The notes beneath the pieces are model-generated. The model did not search any database. It was not told the DNA's origin and worked only from the letters and a program-made list of their open reading frames with translations. A stretch of 64,000 bases of DNA, taken from Roseburia hominis (GTDB lineage Bacteria > Bacillota > Clostridia > Lachnospirales > Lachnospiraceae). Location of the stretch: positions 1 to 64,000 of the forward strand of contig JAETOE010000012.1 of assembly GCA_021771815.1 (NCBI GenBank), written 5' to 3'. The translations under genes were made by a program, and so were the position numbers. Below are positions 9,051 through 17,635 of the stretch, piece after piece. How positions within the stretch are numbered: the stretch's first letter is position 1; each line of letters opens with the position of its first letter.

Positions 9051-10294
9051 GTAACTCCTTTTTCTGCCATAAGTACCATCATGTGATAAAGGAAATCCGA
9101 AATCTCGTATTTGACTTCCTCCGGGTCGGGATTCTTCGCCGCAATAACGATCTCGGTTGCCTCCTCGCCGACCTTCTTTAAAATCTTGTCGATGCCCTTG
9201 TCAAACAGGTAATTGGTATAAGAGCCCTCTTTCGGATGAGCTTTGCGGTCTAAAATGATGTCGTAGACATCCTCCAGGACCTTGAGCGGGTTCTTTTCCA
9301 CATACTCCTTCTTCACAATGTCGTTGAAGAAACAGGTCGGATTTCCGGTGTGGCACGCAACGCCGACCTGGGAAACCTTTGCCAGAATCGTATCAAAATC
9401 GCAGTCGGCAGTCAGCGACTTCACGAACTGGATATGCCCGGAGGTCATTCCCTTCGTCCAAAGCTCATGACGGCTTCTGCTATAGTAGGTCATCTTACCG
9501 ACGTTTATGGTCGTTCGGAACGCTTCCTCATTCATGTAAGCGAGCATCAGCACCTCTTCCGTCCGGTAATCCTGGACGATAACAGGCACAAGACCGTCTG
9601 AATTTGTCTTAAGATCCTCCCACTTTAACGCCGGCTCAAAGTTATCCATCTTGATGCCTGCGGTCGAAAGCTGCGACTTGATCTCCATGACGTCCGTATC
9701 CGGATCATTGATAAAACTGCCTGCGATTCCTCTTGTATTTTGGCGTTTTAAGACTTCGATGATCTTCTCATAATCACATTCATCAAAATACACCACATAC
9801 GGTACGTCGGTAAGATTCTCGATCGCTTCAAGTACCTTCGTGTTTAAGACGAGAAGCTCATGGAAATAGTTGCTCATCTCCTTCTGGTGCTTGAACACGA
9901 AGTCTACGTTCTCGACCGACACAAGAATGCGTTCCTTGCCGAAACGCTTGCTCGCTTCCTCGGCAAGCTCCATGCTGCCCGCCTTCGCACCGTTTACAAT
10001 GACCTGAAGGCAGCCTGCATAGATGAACTTCTTAATGTCCTCCATGCGGTTGATGTTGCCCCCTGCGCATACCTTGATCTCGACGTTGCGGTTGATATTT
10101 TTAATCGTGTGAATATTTTTCTCATGCTCTTCATCGTCATCCGAGAGATCGAACACGATGATCTTATCGATGCCGCTGTCATTGTAAAGTCTCGCCAGTT
10201 CAATAACGTCCGGCATCGGCGTCGGGTCGTCGATCGACTTTACCGCCTGCCCGTTTTTTAAGTAAATCGTTGCAACGATATTCTTCTGCTCCAT
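9014..10294 (-). CDS. hisIE: HisIE with an extra N-terminal HisA/HisF-like domain
   Basis: The 426-residue product has three parts. Residues 1-215 look like half or more of a HisA/HisF TIM barrel ([53 protein letters not shown]). The first catalytic Asp is replaced (ATIYLKNG in place of ACLDVKDG), and the second falls at VSVEN. Residues about 222-325 are phosphoribosyl-AMP cyclohydrolase (HisI), with [18 protein letters not shown], Asp/Cys ligands in TADCDFD and [11 protein letters not shown]. Residues about 336-426 are phosphoribosyl-ATP pyrophosphatase (HisE), with [15 protein letters not shown]. The enzyme catalyses steps 2 and 3 of histidine synthesis. The ribosome binding site is weak (AAAGG far upstream). 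The first domain is probably structural or regulatory, but another activity cannot be excluded. Confidence 0.92.
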   Translation of the reverse strand: MEQKNIVATIYLKNGQAVKSIDDPTPMPDVIELARLYNDSGIDKIIVFDLSDDDEEHEKNIHTIKNINRNVEIKVCAGGNINRMEDIKKFIYAGCLQVIVNGAKAGSMELAEEASKRFGKERILVSVENVDFVFKHQKEMSNYFHELLVLNTKVLEAIENLTDVPYVVYFDECDYEKIIEVLKRQNTRGIAGSFINDPDTDVMEIKSQLSTAGIKMDNFEPALKWEDLKTNSDGLVPVIVQDYRTEEVLMLAYMNEEAFRTTINVGKMTYYSRSRHELWTKGMTSGHIQFVKSLTADCDFDTILAKVSQVGVACHTGNPTCFFNDIVKKEYVEKNPLKVLEDVYDIILDRKAHPKEGSYTNYLFDKGIDKILKKVGEEATEIVIAAKNPDPEEVKYEISDFLYHMMVLMAEKGVTWEDITQELSQR

Positions 10295-10315
10295 AAATCT
10301 GTCTCATACCTTTCT

Positions 10316-10903
10316 CTATAAACTGCCTTTTGTGGATAGAATGTCCGTGCTGCGCGGATCAAAGGAAGTCGCTTCATCAAGCGCCCGCGCAAATGCCTTG
10401 AACATCGCCTCGATCATATGATGATTGTTTCCGGGGGTAAGCACCTTCATGTGCAGATTCATCCCCGCCGTGTAGGATATGGCATAGAAAAATTCCTTCA
10501 CCAGTTCCGTATCCATATAACCGACCCGCTCCACTGTGAAAGCCCCGTCAAACGAGAGATACGGACGACCGGACAAATCGACGGCGCACAGTACCAGCGT
10601 CTCATCCATCGGCAGGATGCAGCTTCCGTAGCGCCTGATTCCTTTCTTATCTCCGACCGCCTTTCCGATCGCGCTCCCGAGTACGATTCCCACATCCTCG
10701 ATCGTGTGATGGCCGTCAACAACGAGATCCCCCTCGGCTTTTACCGCAAGATCAAAGAAACCGTGTCTCGCAAAACCCTCGAGCATGTGATCAAAAAAGC
10801 CGATGCCCGTTTCCACATCGCTGATCCCGTTTCCGTCAAGTTCAAGGCTTAAGGTAATGTCTGTCTCTTTGGTCTTTCGCTTACAATCAGCCGCTCTGCT
10901 CAT
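10316..10903 (-). CDS. hisB: Imidazoleglycerol-phosphate dehydratase
   Basis: The 195-residue monofunctional IGPD has the two half-repeats and metal-binding His clusters GFFDHMLEGFARHG, DGHHTIEDVGI, RYGS, and NNHHMIEAMFKAFARAL. It converts imidazole glycerol phosphate to imidazole acetol phosphate in step 6 of histidine synthesis. The start has AGGAGG ten bases upstream. A 105-bp gap separates it from hisD. A TATAAT-like -10 on the minus strand in that gap could give a weak internal promoter, with no good -35. There is no fused phosphatase domain. Confidence 0.96.
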   Translation of the reverse strand: MSRAADCKRKTKETDITLSLELDGNGISDVETGIGFFDHMLEGFARHGFFDLAVKAEGDLVVDGHHTIEDVGIVLGSAIGKAVGDKKGIRRYGSCILPMDETLVLCAVDLSGRPYLSFDGAFTVERVGYMDTELVKEFFYAISYTAGMNLHMKVLTPGNNHHMIEAMFKAFARALDEATSFDPRSTDILSTKGSL

Positions 10904-11008
10904 GGAATCTGTTCCTCCTGTCCGTTTTCCCTTATTTTGGGTCTCTAAATTCTATTATATTACGAATCATGCAAAAAAGAAATCATTAAATCGCATTCCG
11001 GCACTTTT

Positions 11009-12304
11009 CTATTTATCCTCGAAACGTACACGAACGGAATTCGCATGTGCCGTCAGTTTCTCGCACTCCGCGAACTGCGCGATATCCTGATAAACCGCCT
11101 CAAGCGCTTCCTTCGAGTAGGAGATAATGCTTGATTTCTTAATGAAATCGTCCACGCTAAGCGGAGAGAAGAACTTCGCCGTACCGTTGGTCGGAAGTAC
11201 ATGGTTCGGTCCTGCAAAATAGTCGCCGAGCGGTTCGGAGGAATATTCCCCGATAAAAATCGCGCCCGCGTTGCGGATCTTTGTCATCGTCTCAAACGGA
11301 TTCTTCGTCACAATCTCCAAGTGCTCGGAAGCAATTTCATTTACCGTCGTGATCGCATCCTCCATCGTGTCAGCGACGAGGATGTAGCCGTAATTCTCCA
11401 GAGACTTCGTTATAATTTCTTTTCGCGAAAGCTGCGTGACGAACTTATCAATCTCCGCCGCCGTCTCCTCGGCAAGCTTCTGGCTCGTCGTTACCATGAT
11501 TGCGGACGCCATCTCGTCATGCTCCGCCTGTGACAGTAAATCCGCCGCCACGAACCGCGGGTTTGCCGTCTCGTCCGCAAGCACCATGATCTCGCTCGGT
11601 CCGGCGATCGAATCAATGCTGACATAACCGAATACCGCCTTTTTCGCGAGTGCAACATAGATATTGCCCGGTCCTACGATCTTATCTACCTTGGGAATGC
11701 TCTCCGTCCCGAACGCCAGTGCAGCGATTGCCTGCGCTCCGCCTACCTTATAGATTGCATCCACGCCTGCCTCATTCGCTGCTACAAGCGTAGACGGATA
11801 GACTTTTCCGTCCGGTCCGGGCGGGGTCGTCATAACAATGTTTTTTACGCCCGCCACCTTTGCCGGGATCACATTCATCAGCACCGAGGACGGATAGACC
11901 GCCTTGCCGCCCGGCACATAGACGCCGACGTTGGCAAGAGCCGTCACCTTCTGCCCTAAGATGATGCCGGATTCCTCCGAGTCAAACCATGAAAACTGAC
12001 GCTGCTTCGCGTGATAATCGCGGATATTGACAAGCGCCTTTCGGATGACTTCAAGAAGTTTCGGGTCAACCAGCTCATAAGCCTCCTTAATCTCATCCTC
12101 AGTCACACGGATATTTCCGGCATTGATGTCTGCCGCATCGAACTGCTTCGTGTAGGAAAAAATCGCCGCATCTCGGTTCTTACGCACTTCCTCTATGATC
12201 GCATTCACACGTCCTTCATATTCTCCGTAGGAGTTTGGGCTTCTCTTTAAGAGACTTTCCAATATATTCGTCTGTGTATCTTTTGTCAGTTTTAAGATTC
12301 TCAT
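11009..12304 (-). CDS. hisD: Histidinol dehydrogenase
   Basis: The 431-residue, full-length enzyme oxidises L-histidinol to histidine with NAD in the last two steps of the pathway. Landmarks are VYVPGGKAVYPSSVLMNVIPA, IVGPGNIYVALAKK, the catalytic SQAEHDEMA and YFAGPNHVLPTNGTAKF with metal-binding His. The start at 12304 has AAGGAAGG upstream. It is 35 bp after hisG in the operon. Confidence 0.97.
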   Translation of the reverse strand: MRILKLTKDTQTNILESLLKRSPNSYGEYEGRVNAIIEEVRKNRDAAIFSYTKQFDAADINAGNIRVTEDEIKEAYELVDPKLLEVIRKALVNIRDYHAKQRQFSWFDSEESGIILGQKVTALANVGVYVPGGKAVYPSSVLMNVIPAKVAGVKNIVMTTPPGPDGKVYPSTLVAANEAGVDAIYKVGGAQAIAALAFGTESIPKVDKIVGPGNIYVALAKKAVFGYVSIDSIAGPSEIMVLADETANPRFVAADLLSQAEHDEMASAIMVTTSQKLAEETAAEIDKFVTQLSRKEIITKSLENYGYILVADTMEDAITTVNEIASEHLEIVTKNPFETMTKIRNAGAIFIGEYSSEPLGDYFAGPNHVLPTNGTAKFFSPLSVDDFIKKSSIISYSKEALEAVYQDIAQFAECEKLTAHANSVRVRFEDK

Positions 12305-12339
12305 ATCCGTATCCTTCCTTTCTGTCCTGCCTTAACTGT

Positions 12340-13008
12340 TCACTTAGCATCCGCATCTGTCTGCTGCATAACCGTTTTAAGGTCAGAAATCAACTTCGTG
12401 ATCCGCTCATTTTCCATCTTCATACTCACCTGGTTGACGACCATGCGCGCGGAGAGCGGACACACTTCTTCTAAGACCACAAGGCCGTTTTCCTTTAATG
12501 TAGAACCTGTTTCTACAATGTCGCAGATGACCTCGGACAGCCCTACAATCGGCGCAAGTTCAATCGAACCGTTCAGCTTGATGATCTCCACGGTCTGATG
12601 CTTCTTATTATAAAAATAGTCCTTCGCGATATGCGGGTACTTTGTCGCCACGCGGATCAGCTCATGGTGCTGTAAGAGCTCTCTTGCACTCTTTGGCCCG
12701 CAGATGCACATCCGGCATTTTCCGAAGCCAAGATCAAGGACTTCATAAATGTTACGCCCCTCTTCGAGAATCGTGTCCTTGCCCACAATTCCGATATCTG
12801 CCGCACCATACTCAACATAAGTAGGCACGTCCGGTCCTTTCGAGAGGAAGAACCGAAGCTTTAACTCCTCATTCACAAAAATCAGCTTTCTGGTATCCTT
12901 ATCCTTCATCTCCTCACAGGTGATGCCGATCTTCTCAAACATTTCCAACGTCTTTTTTGCAAGCCGTCCCTTGCCAAGCGCAAAGGTGAGGTATCTCATA
13001 TCTTCCAT
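12340..13008 (-). CDS. hisG: ATP phosphoribosyltransferase, short form
   Basis: The 222-residue product is the HisG_S form, which lacks the C-terminal ACT-like regulatory domain and needs HisZ for activity. The start motif is [20 protein letters not shown]. The substrate region contains [13 protein letters not shown] and [14 protein letters not shown]. It catalyses the committed step, ATP plus PRPP to phosphoribosyl-ATP. The first ATG (13008) has AAAGGA eight bases upstream and is preferred over the one 9 bp later. It lies 15 bp after hisZ, which fits a stoichiometric HisG-HisZ complex. Confidence 0.96.
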   Translation of the reverse strand: MEDMRYLTFALGKGRLAKKTLEMFEKIGITCEEMKDKDTRKLIFVNEELKLRFFLSKGPDVPTYVEYGAADIGIVGKDTILEEGRNIYEVLDLGFGKCRMCICGPKSARELLQHHELIRVATKYPHIAKDYFYNKKHQTVEIIKLNGSIELAPIVGLSEVICDIVETGSTLKENGLVVLEEVCPLSARMVVNQVSMKMENERITKLISDLKTVMQQTDADAK

Positions 13009-13023
13009 GAATCTATTCCTTTC

Positions 13024-14208
13024 CTATAAGAATTCGACTTCTGTAATCTGATTTCGTTTTGCATATGCGGTATAATCATCCTTAGACTTTGCGCTATCCC
13101 ACAGGGCAAGCTCCACACAGCCGCCCATTCCCCGCAGTTCCTTCGCCTGCGAAATCGCCTCCGCGCGGTTTTCCTGATGATAGACGATAAGCTTTGCCTG
13201 ATGTTCGACCGGAATGTCAATCTTCTGCCGCTGCAGCGCCGCCATAAGCTGATCGATGACAAACGCAAAGCCGATGGATGCCGACTCCTTTCCGAAATAT
13301 GTTAAAAGCTTGTCGTAGCGTCCGCCTTTTACGATCGGTTCGCCGCTTCCGAACGTATATCCCGCAAAAATAATGCCTGTATAATACTGATAATTACTGA
13401 TCGTCCCAAGTTCGAAGGAAATATAGCGCGCTACCTCATAGACTTCGAGTATTGCATGAAGCTCTTCAAGCTCTTCGATTGCCGCTAAAATACGGGGATA
13501 AGCCTTCGCGCAGCGCTTCGCTCCGGAGAGTTCATCCGGGCCGGTATAGAAAGTTCCAAGCATCTTAAAGAGTTCCTTTAAGTCCGCATCAAGGCTTAAT
13601 GTATCGACAAATTCCTCCACGCCGAAAAAGTTCTTATTGGAGATAAGCTCACGAAGTTCTTCCTCCTGTTCCTCCAAAAGACCTGCCGCTTCCATCAGCC
13701 CGCCAAAGAACCCCGCGTGGCCGACGCTGATCTGAAAATCACGGAGTCCCGCCGTCTTAAGGCAGGCTACCACCATCGAAAGAATCTCCGCATCCGCATC
13801 TACAGAAGGATCGCTCAAAAGCTCTGCACCAAGCTGTGTGCTTTCCTTTAAACGTCCTTGATAGCTGCTGTTGTTGATAAAAGTATTTCCCATATAACAC
13901 AGGCGGATCGGCATATCCTCCTCGCCGAAATACTTCGCCGCGCAGCGCGCGATCGACGGTGTGATATCCGGTCTTAAGACAAGTGTATTCCCCTCTCTGT
14001 CAAAAAACTTATATAAATCCTTCGACGGCGTCGTTCCGATTTCACGTCCGAAAATATCGAAAAATTCAAACGTCGGCGTCTGAATCGGATGATACCCGTA
14101 CTGACGCAGCATCTGATTCAGACTATCCTGCAAGATCAGTTTCTTCTCGTACTCTTCGTTATAAATATCCCGCACGCCCTCCGGTGTGTGTAATAATTTT
14201 TTTTTCAT
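13024..14208 (-). CDS. hisZ: ATP phosphoribosyltransferase regulatory subunit
   Basis: The 394-residue protein is related to histidyl-tRNA synthetase (HTPEGVRDIYNEEYEKK; class II motifs FFDIFGREIGTTPSKDLYKFFDREGNTLVLRPDITPSIAR). It lacks the anticodon-binding domain, as HisZ does. It is the regulatory partner of short HisG and senses histidine. It is first in the his operon, with AGGAG seven bases before ATG 14208. A 90-nt leader separates it from a consensus promoter. Confidence 0.93.
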   Translation of the reverse strand: MKKKLLHTPEGVRDIYNEEYEKKLILQDSLNQMLRQYGYHPIQTPTFEFFDIFGREIGTTPSKDLYKFFDREGNTLVLRPDITPSIARCAAKYFGEEDMPIRLCYMGNTFINNSSYQGRLKESTQLGAELLSDPSVDADAEILSMVVACLKTAGLRDFQISVGHAGFFGGLMEAAGLLEEQEEELRELISNKNFFGVEEFVDTLSLDADLKELFKMLGTFYTGPDELSGAKRCAKAYPRILAAIEELEELHAILEVYEVARYISFELGTISNYQYYTGIIFAGYTFGSGEPIVKGGRYDKLLTYFGKESASIGFAFVIDQLMAALQRQKIDIPVEHQAKLIVYHQENRAEAISQAKELRGMGGCVELALWDSAKSKDDYTAYAKRNQITEVEFL

Positions 14209-14230
14209 AAACCTTCTCCTATCTGGTTGT

Positions 14231-14246
14231 CATAATATATATTATG
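14231..14246. promoter_or_regulatory. Perfect 16-bp palindrome in the his leader
   Basis: CATAATATATATTATG is self-complementary. It lies 22 bases before the hisZ ATG, inside the transcribed leader of the his operon. It could be an operator or an AT-rich coincidence. The leader is too short for a T-box. Confidence 0.3.
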
Positions 14247-14304
14247 TCGCTTCAATACATTAACGTGATAATAAGGTAGCATATTAGCAAATGAAACTTT
14301 GTAT

Positions 14305-14333
14305 ATTATATGAGAAATCCCATAAATTGTCAA
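14305..14333 (-). promoter_or_regulatory. Consensus sigma-A promoter of the his operon
   Basis: On the minus strand, TTGACA (14333-14328) and TATAAT (14310-14305) are separated by exactly 17 bp. The TGA inside the -35 is the stop codon of recU. Transcription would start near 14298 and give a leader of about 90 nt. Confidence 0.85.
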
Positions 14334-14863
14334 TCCCTCGTAAGTAAATCTTTCTGTAATGTATCTAGATAAGGCACCAGAACACTCCTGCCCTTTGGCA
14401 GAAAGAATTCCGGTTCCAATTCCTCGTAGCGAAAGCTCTTTCTGCCGCCGTCCTTCGCACGTTTCCAGAATTCTAAAAGCTTTTCAAGGCGCAGATAATA
14501 AAATTCATCCCGCTTTGTAAAGCTTATCAGAAAAAAAGCCACACCGCCCTGCTTCTCGAAGTTCTCCATGAACGCCACCTGATGTTCATGAATATTCTGA
14601 AGCGGGAACGTATCCGAATTGCACTCCTTCGCGTCAAAGCACACCGGAATCCCCTGCACCGCGCCGATATAATCCACGGTACTTTTCTGTTCAAAATATG
14701 CTAACGTGATATGTCTCGACTCCTTATCAATATTGATCGGCGTAATCGGCGTCGGTATCTTTTGTATGAGCGCAAGTCCGTTTTCCAGATATTTTTCGTT
14801 CGTGCGGTTAATAAATTCCTCCAATGTCGAACCGCGCAGACCTCTCGAATTCCAAGTCGCCAT
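14330..14863 (-). CDS. recU: Holliday junction resolvase RecU
   Basis: The 177-residue product begins MATWNSRGLRGSTLEEFINRTN, the RecU N-terminal signature. The active-site region contains TVDYIGAVQGIPVCFDAKEC, with the nuclease Asp and Glu-Lys equivalents. RecU cuts Holliday junctions in recombination and repair. The start at 14863 has GGAGGG directly upstream; a longer frame to 14899 has no site. The usual partner, the penicillin-binding protein gene ponA, is not adjacent. Its stop codon is part of the his -35 element. Confidence 0.9.
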   Translation of the reverse strand: MATWNSRGLRGSTLEEFINRTNEKYLENGLALIQKIPTPITPINIDKESRHITLAYFEQKSTVDYIGAVQGIPVCFDAKECNSDTFPLQNIHEHQVAFMENFEKQGGVAFFLISFTKRDEFYYLRLEKLLEFWKRAKDGGRKSFRYEELEPEFFLPKGRSVLVPYLDTLQKDLLTRD

Positions 14864-14881
14864 ATTCCCTCCATCTGAAAC

Positions 14882-14940
14882 GTGCGCCGTAAGGCGCACC
14901 TGTAAGAAGCAGCAACGGTCTGCCCGGTTGCTGCTTCTTA
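14882..14940 (-). terminator. Tandem hairpins after the zinc-ribbon gene
   Basis: TAAGAAGCAGCAAC (14903-14916) pairs perfectly with 14927-14940. A second stem, GTGCGCC/GGCGCAC, lies at 14882-14899. They lie directly downstream of the leftward zinc-ribbon gene. The T-run after the second stem is short. Confidence 0.55.
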
Positions 14941-14971
14941 ACTTTCCTGCTTATGTAAGTTCAAAAAAACC

Positions 14972-15820
14972 TTATTTGATAATGTGAATCTGTCCGATAA
15001 CCGGAATCTCTTTCATCTTGCCCTGCGCAGCAAATACAATACCTGCAATCATCATCGCCAGACAACATGCGCTGCCTGCCAGAGAAATCCATCTCATAAA
15101 CGTACGAACCACCCATGAATAGGTAAGCGCGAACACAATTGTCTTGAAGACCCATATGACAAACCGTATCGCAAGCGAGGTAAGGAATACCATGAGCGCC
15201 TGATTTGCATGGAACTTTGCAAATGGGGAATGCTTCGCTGTCGTGACAAGCGGAACGATCCAGAGCAGACCGAAATATCCGCAGATAGCAACGCCCTTAT
15301 TCGCCTGTGCGTCATCCGCAGGCGGCGTGTACGGCTGCCTTGCGTAATATGCTGAGGCTGTCTCCTTCGGCGCTGCCTGTGAAAACTGTGCGCCGTTTGA
15401 AAACTGCTGACCCTGATTCATCTGCGCGCCGTTTGTAAACTGCTGACCCTGATTCATCTGTGCTCCGTTTGCGAATTGCTGACCCTGATTCATCTGTACG
15501 CCGTTTGTAAATTGCTGACCCTGATTCATCTGTGCTCCGGCGCCAAAAGCGGTTGCTGCTCCTGCCGCTGTACCTGCATCCTGTACACCCGCACCGAATG
15601 CCTGTGTATCATTTGCAGCTACGTCCTGTACGCCCGCACCGAATGTCTGTGTATCGTTTGCAGCTACGTCCTGTACGCCAGATCCGAACGCCTGTGCCTC
15701 ATTTGCAGCTACGGCTGCCCCCGCCGCAGTGTTTGCCGTCTCCTCTGTCGGTGTACCGCAAGTACCGCAGAACTTTGCATTTTCCGGCAGTTCCGTGCCG
15801 CATTTCTTACATCTGATCAT
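14972..15820 (-). CDS. Zinc-ribbon, Gln-rich repeat, DUF4870-like membrane protein
   Basis: The 282-residue product begins with a zinc ribbon (Cys4, Cys7, Cys19, Cys22). Residues about 37-81 are three copies of a 15-residue unit (VAANDTQTFGAGVQD). Residues about 97-144 are four copies of a 12-residue unit (QMNQGQQFTNGA). A C-terminal membrane domain follows, with KGVAICGYFGLLWIVPLV and FHANQALMVF, like DUF4870/Tic20 proteins. The ribosome binding site is GAGGAGG. The function of such proteins is unknown; they are frequent in Lachnospiraceae. The low-complexity linker is probably flexible. Confidence 0.75.
   Translation of the reverse strand: MIRCKKCGTELPENAKFCGTCGTPTEETANTAAGAAVAANEAQAFGSGVQDVAANDTQTFGAGVQDVAANDTQAFGAGVQDAGTAAGAATAFGAGAQMNQGQQFTNGVQMNQGQQFANGAQMNQGQQFTNGAQMNQGQQFSNGAQFSQAAPKETASAYYARQPYTPPADDAQANKGVAICGYFGLLWIVPLVTTAKHSPFAKFHANQALMVFLTSLAIRFVIWVFKTIVFALTYSWVVRTFMRWISLAGSACCLAMMIAGIVFAAQGKMKEIPVIGQIHIIK
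15389..15532. repeat. 36-bp coding tandem repeat, four units
   Basis: Four near-identical 36-bp units encode QMNQGQQFxNGA within the zinc-ribbon gene. Period and frame are preserved, so copy number can change without breaking the gene. Confidence 0.85.
15578..15712. repeat. 45-bp coding tandem repeat, three units
   Basis: Three units of 45 bp encode VAANxxQxFGxGVQD in the zinc-ribbon gene. They are adjacent to, and distinct from, the 36-bp array. Confidence 0.8.
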
Positions 15821-15861
15821 AACATCCTCCTCATTTTTGTGTCCTCATGCATTTCTTTTCC

Positions 15862-15890
15862 ATTATATAGTATTCTTTCTACATAGACAA
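15862..15890 (-). promoter_or_regulatory. Sigma-A-type promoter of the zinc-ribbon gene
   Basis: Minus strand TTGTCT (15890-15885), 17 bp, TATAAT (15867-15862), lying 42 bp before the start codon. Confidence 0.7.
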
Positions 15891-15965
15891 GAACAATAGT
15901 GCGCAAATTCCCTTTGCATCCAATCTCCGATTGCATCCGATTTTCAATCGGATAAAATATTCCCT

Positions 15966-15994
15966 TTGTCAAAAGACGTCCGCTATGATATACT
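15966..15994 (+). promoter_or_regulatory. Sigma-A-type promoter of the DtxR-type regulator
   Basis: TTGTCA (15966-15971), 17 bp, TATACT (15989-15994). Just upstream, ATCCGAT and ATCGGAT (about 15936-15954) form an inverted repeat that could be an operator. Confidence 0.7.
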
Positions 15995-16072
15995 TTTTCT
16001 ATTAGTGGGAAGGGAATCTCTGTGAAGTATTATCTTTCACAGTAAGTTTTTATAAATGGGGAGGTATGCCGG

Positions 16073-16453
16073 ATGGTTATGAATGAATCAAACGAAAATT
16101 ACCTGGAGACGATTCTGGTCTTAAATCACAGATTGGGAAATGTGCGCTCCGTTGATATTGCGAATGAAATGAATTTCAAAAAACCAAGCGTCAGCGTCGC
16201 GATGAAGAACCTGCGCGAGAACGGCTATATTACTGTCAGCCCGGAGGGATATATTCATCTCACCGATGCCGGACTCGAGGTTGCGGAAAAGATCTATGAA
16301 CGCCACACGATTATCTCGAACTGGCTTACGATGCTTGGCGTCGATCCGAGAGTTGCCGCTGAGGACGCCTGTAAGATTGAGCATGATGTGAGCGCAGAAA
16401 GCTTCGACGCGATCAAACGCCACATCAACGCAAGTACCGGAAAGCTTCTATAA
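16073..16453 (+). CDS. DtxR/MntR-family metal-dependent regulator
   Basis: The 126-residue product has an N-terminal winged helix (NYLETILVLNHRLGNVRSVDIANEMNF and KPSVSVAMKNLRENGYI). A dimerisation domain follows with GLEVAEKIYERHTIISNWLTMLGV and AEEDACKIEHDVS. It lacks the SH3-like third domain, like MntR. These proteins sense Mn(II) or Fe(II). The start at 16073 has GGGGAGG eight bases upstream. No metal transporter is adjacent, so its targets are elsewhere. Confidence 0.88.
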   Translation: MVMNESNENYLETILVLNHRLGNVRSVDIANEMNFKKPSVSVAMKNLRENGYITVSPEGYIHLTDAGLEVAEKIYERHTIISNWLTMLGVDPRVAAEDACKIEHDVSAESFDAIKRHINASTGKLL

Positions 16454-16457
16454 AAAT

Positions 16458-16499
16458 GGCTTCTGATTAACTGAAACGGAATGCGGTATATCAGAAGCC
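16458..16499. terminator. Inverted repeat between convergent genes
   Basis: GGCTTCTGA (16458-16466) pairs with TCAGAAGCC (16491-16499). It is placed between the DtxR-type gene and the convergent pseudouridine synthase, whose stop codon is in the second arm. There is a 24-base loop and no clear T-run. Confidence 0.35.
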
Positions 16500-17624
16500 A
16501 AGCTTCTTTCGAACCCGGGAGAATTTCTCTCCGCAGGGCGCAACAATCTCTCCTCTGTCGTCGAGCACGATCCGGTATGCATGAAGCATCTGAGAAGTAA
16601 TCTCACACTCCTTTTTAAAATATGCGTTCACCTTCCTGTCGCCGTACTTTGGATCGCCGATGATCGGATGACCGATGGAGGCTAAATGCGCGCGGATCTG
16701 ATGGGAACGTCCGGTGATCAGATGAACCTCAAGTTCCGTATAGCCGCCCTTTACGTGAATCGGCCGATACTCTGTTTCAATCGGCTGTGCATCCTGCACG
16801 TTTGCTGCATCTTTATATATCGTCACCTTATTTGTCGTTTCATCTTTTTTCAGCCAGCCCCGAATATAATCACATTCTCCAAGTTCACCCTTCACGAGAC
16901 AACGATAGTACTTCTGCACCGTCCGCTCCTTTAATGCCGCAGACATTTCCTGCAGACCCTTCAAGGTCTTTCCTGCAATCAGAATGCCCGAAGTATTCCG
17001 GTCAAGACGGTTACAGACAGACGGCAGAAAAGTCTGCATCATTTCTTCGTCCAGTTCCCCCTGTTCAATCAGGTAATGCAAAATGTATTCGTTCGCCGAA
17101 ATATCCGAAGGCTTCGCCTTCTGTGAAAGCATCCCCGCAGGCTTGTTTACGATCAGTATATCCGCATCTTCATAAAGTACCGGAAGTGCACTTTGTGAAC
17201 GCATTGCCCCGTCACCCAAAATCCTTAATGCGCTTTCCGGATCTCTTAATGTACTTTCTGAATCTCTTAATGTATTTTCTGAATTCTTTAACGTACTTTC
17301 TGAATCCCTTAATGTACCTTCTGAATCTCTTAATGTACTTTCCGAACCGTTTAACGTCTGTCCCAAATGTTTCAGGCTCTCGTACCGTGCAGAAATTTTA
17401 TCTTTTCCGGCAAATTTATCAAACGTTTCATCCGAAAGAAACAGCTTCACCGTATCCCCCGCCGCAAGCTTTTCCGAGCCGTCCGCCTTTTTGTCATTTA
17501 ACGTAATGTTTTTCTTGCGCAGCATCTTGTATACAAAGCTGTTCGGCGCTTCGGAGAGCAGCTTCTTCAAATATTTATCAAAACGCTGTCCCGCCTCATT
17601 GTTCTGAATGCGAAATTCCCGCAT
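16491..17624 (-). CDS. RluA-family 23S rRNA pseudouridine synthase with heptad insert
   Basis: The 377-residue product has an S4 RNA-binding domain (about 10-75, AGQRFDKYLKKLL, KMLRKKNITLNDKKADGSEKL). The RluA-type catalytic domain follows (about 147-377), with Asp208 in CNRLDRNTSG and the landmark TGRSHQIRAHLASIGHPI. Between them, residues about 90-136 are six to seven copies of a 7-residue unit (TLRDSES), absent from typical RluC/RluD. The start at 17624 has GAGGAAAC upstream; a much longer frame overlaps ygiQ and is not supported. It lies 11 bp after ygiQ. The target uridines are not predictable here. Confidence 0.88.
   Translation of the reverse strand: MREFRIQNNEAGQRFDKYLKKLLSEAPNSFVYKMLRKKNITLNDKKADGSEKLAAGDTVKLFLSDETFDKFAGKDKISARYESLKHLGQTLNGSESTLRDSEGTLRDSESTLKNSENTLRDSESTLRDPESALRILGDGAMRSQSALPVLYEDADILIVNKPAGMLSQKAKPSDISANEYILHYLIEQGELDEEMMQTFLPSVCNRLDRNTSGILIAGKTLKGLQEMSAALKERTVQKYYRCLVKGELGECDYIRGWLKKDETTNKVTIYKDAANVQDAQPIETEYRPIHVKGGYTELEVHLITGRSHQIRAHLASIGHPIIGDPKYGDRKVNAYFKKECEITSQMLHAYRIVLDDRGEIVAPCGEKFSRVRKKLGF
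17217..17357. repeat. 21-bp coding tandem repeat in the pseudouridine synthase
   Basis: About six 21-bp units read TLRDSES/TLKNSEN/TLRDPES, then degenerate to ALRILGD. They encode a linker between the S4 and catalytic domains. Confidence 0.85.
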
Positions 17625-17635
17625 ATTTGTTTCCT

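Noticed and set aside
14209-14298. T-box or attenuator in the his leader
   Set aside because: The leader is only about 90 nt, with no T-box core sequence and no His-rich leader peptide seen.
15389-15712. Possible CRISPR array
   Set aside because: Repeats are directly adjacent without unique spacers, and they keep the reading frame of a protein.
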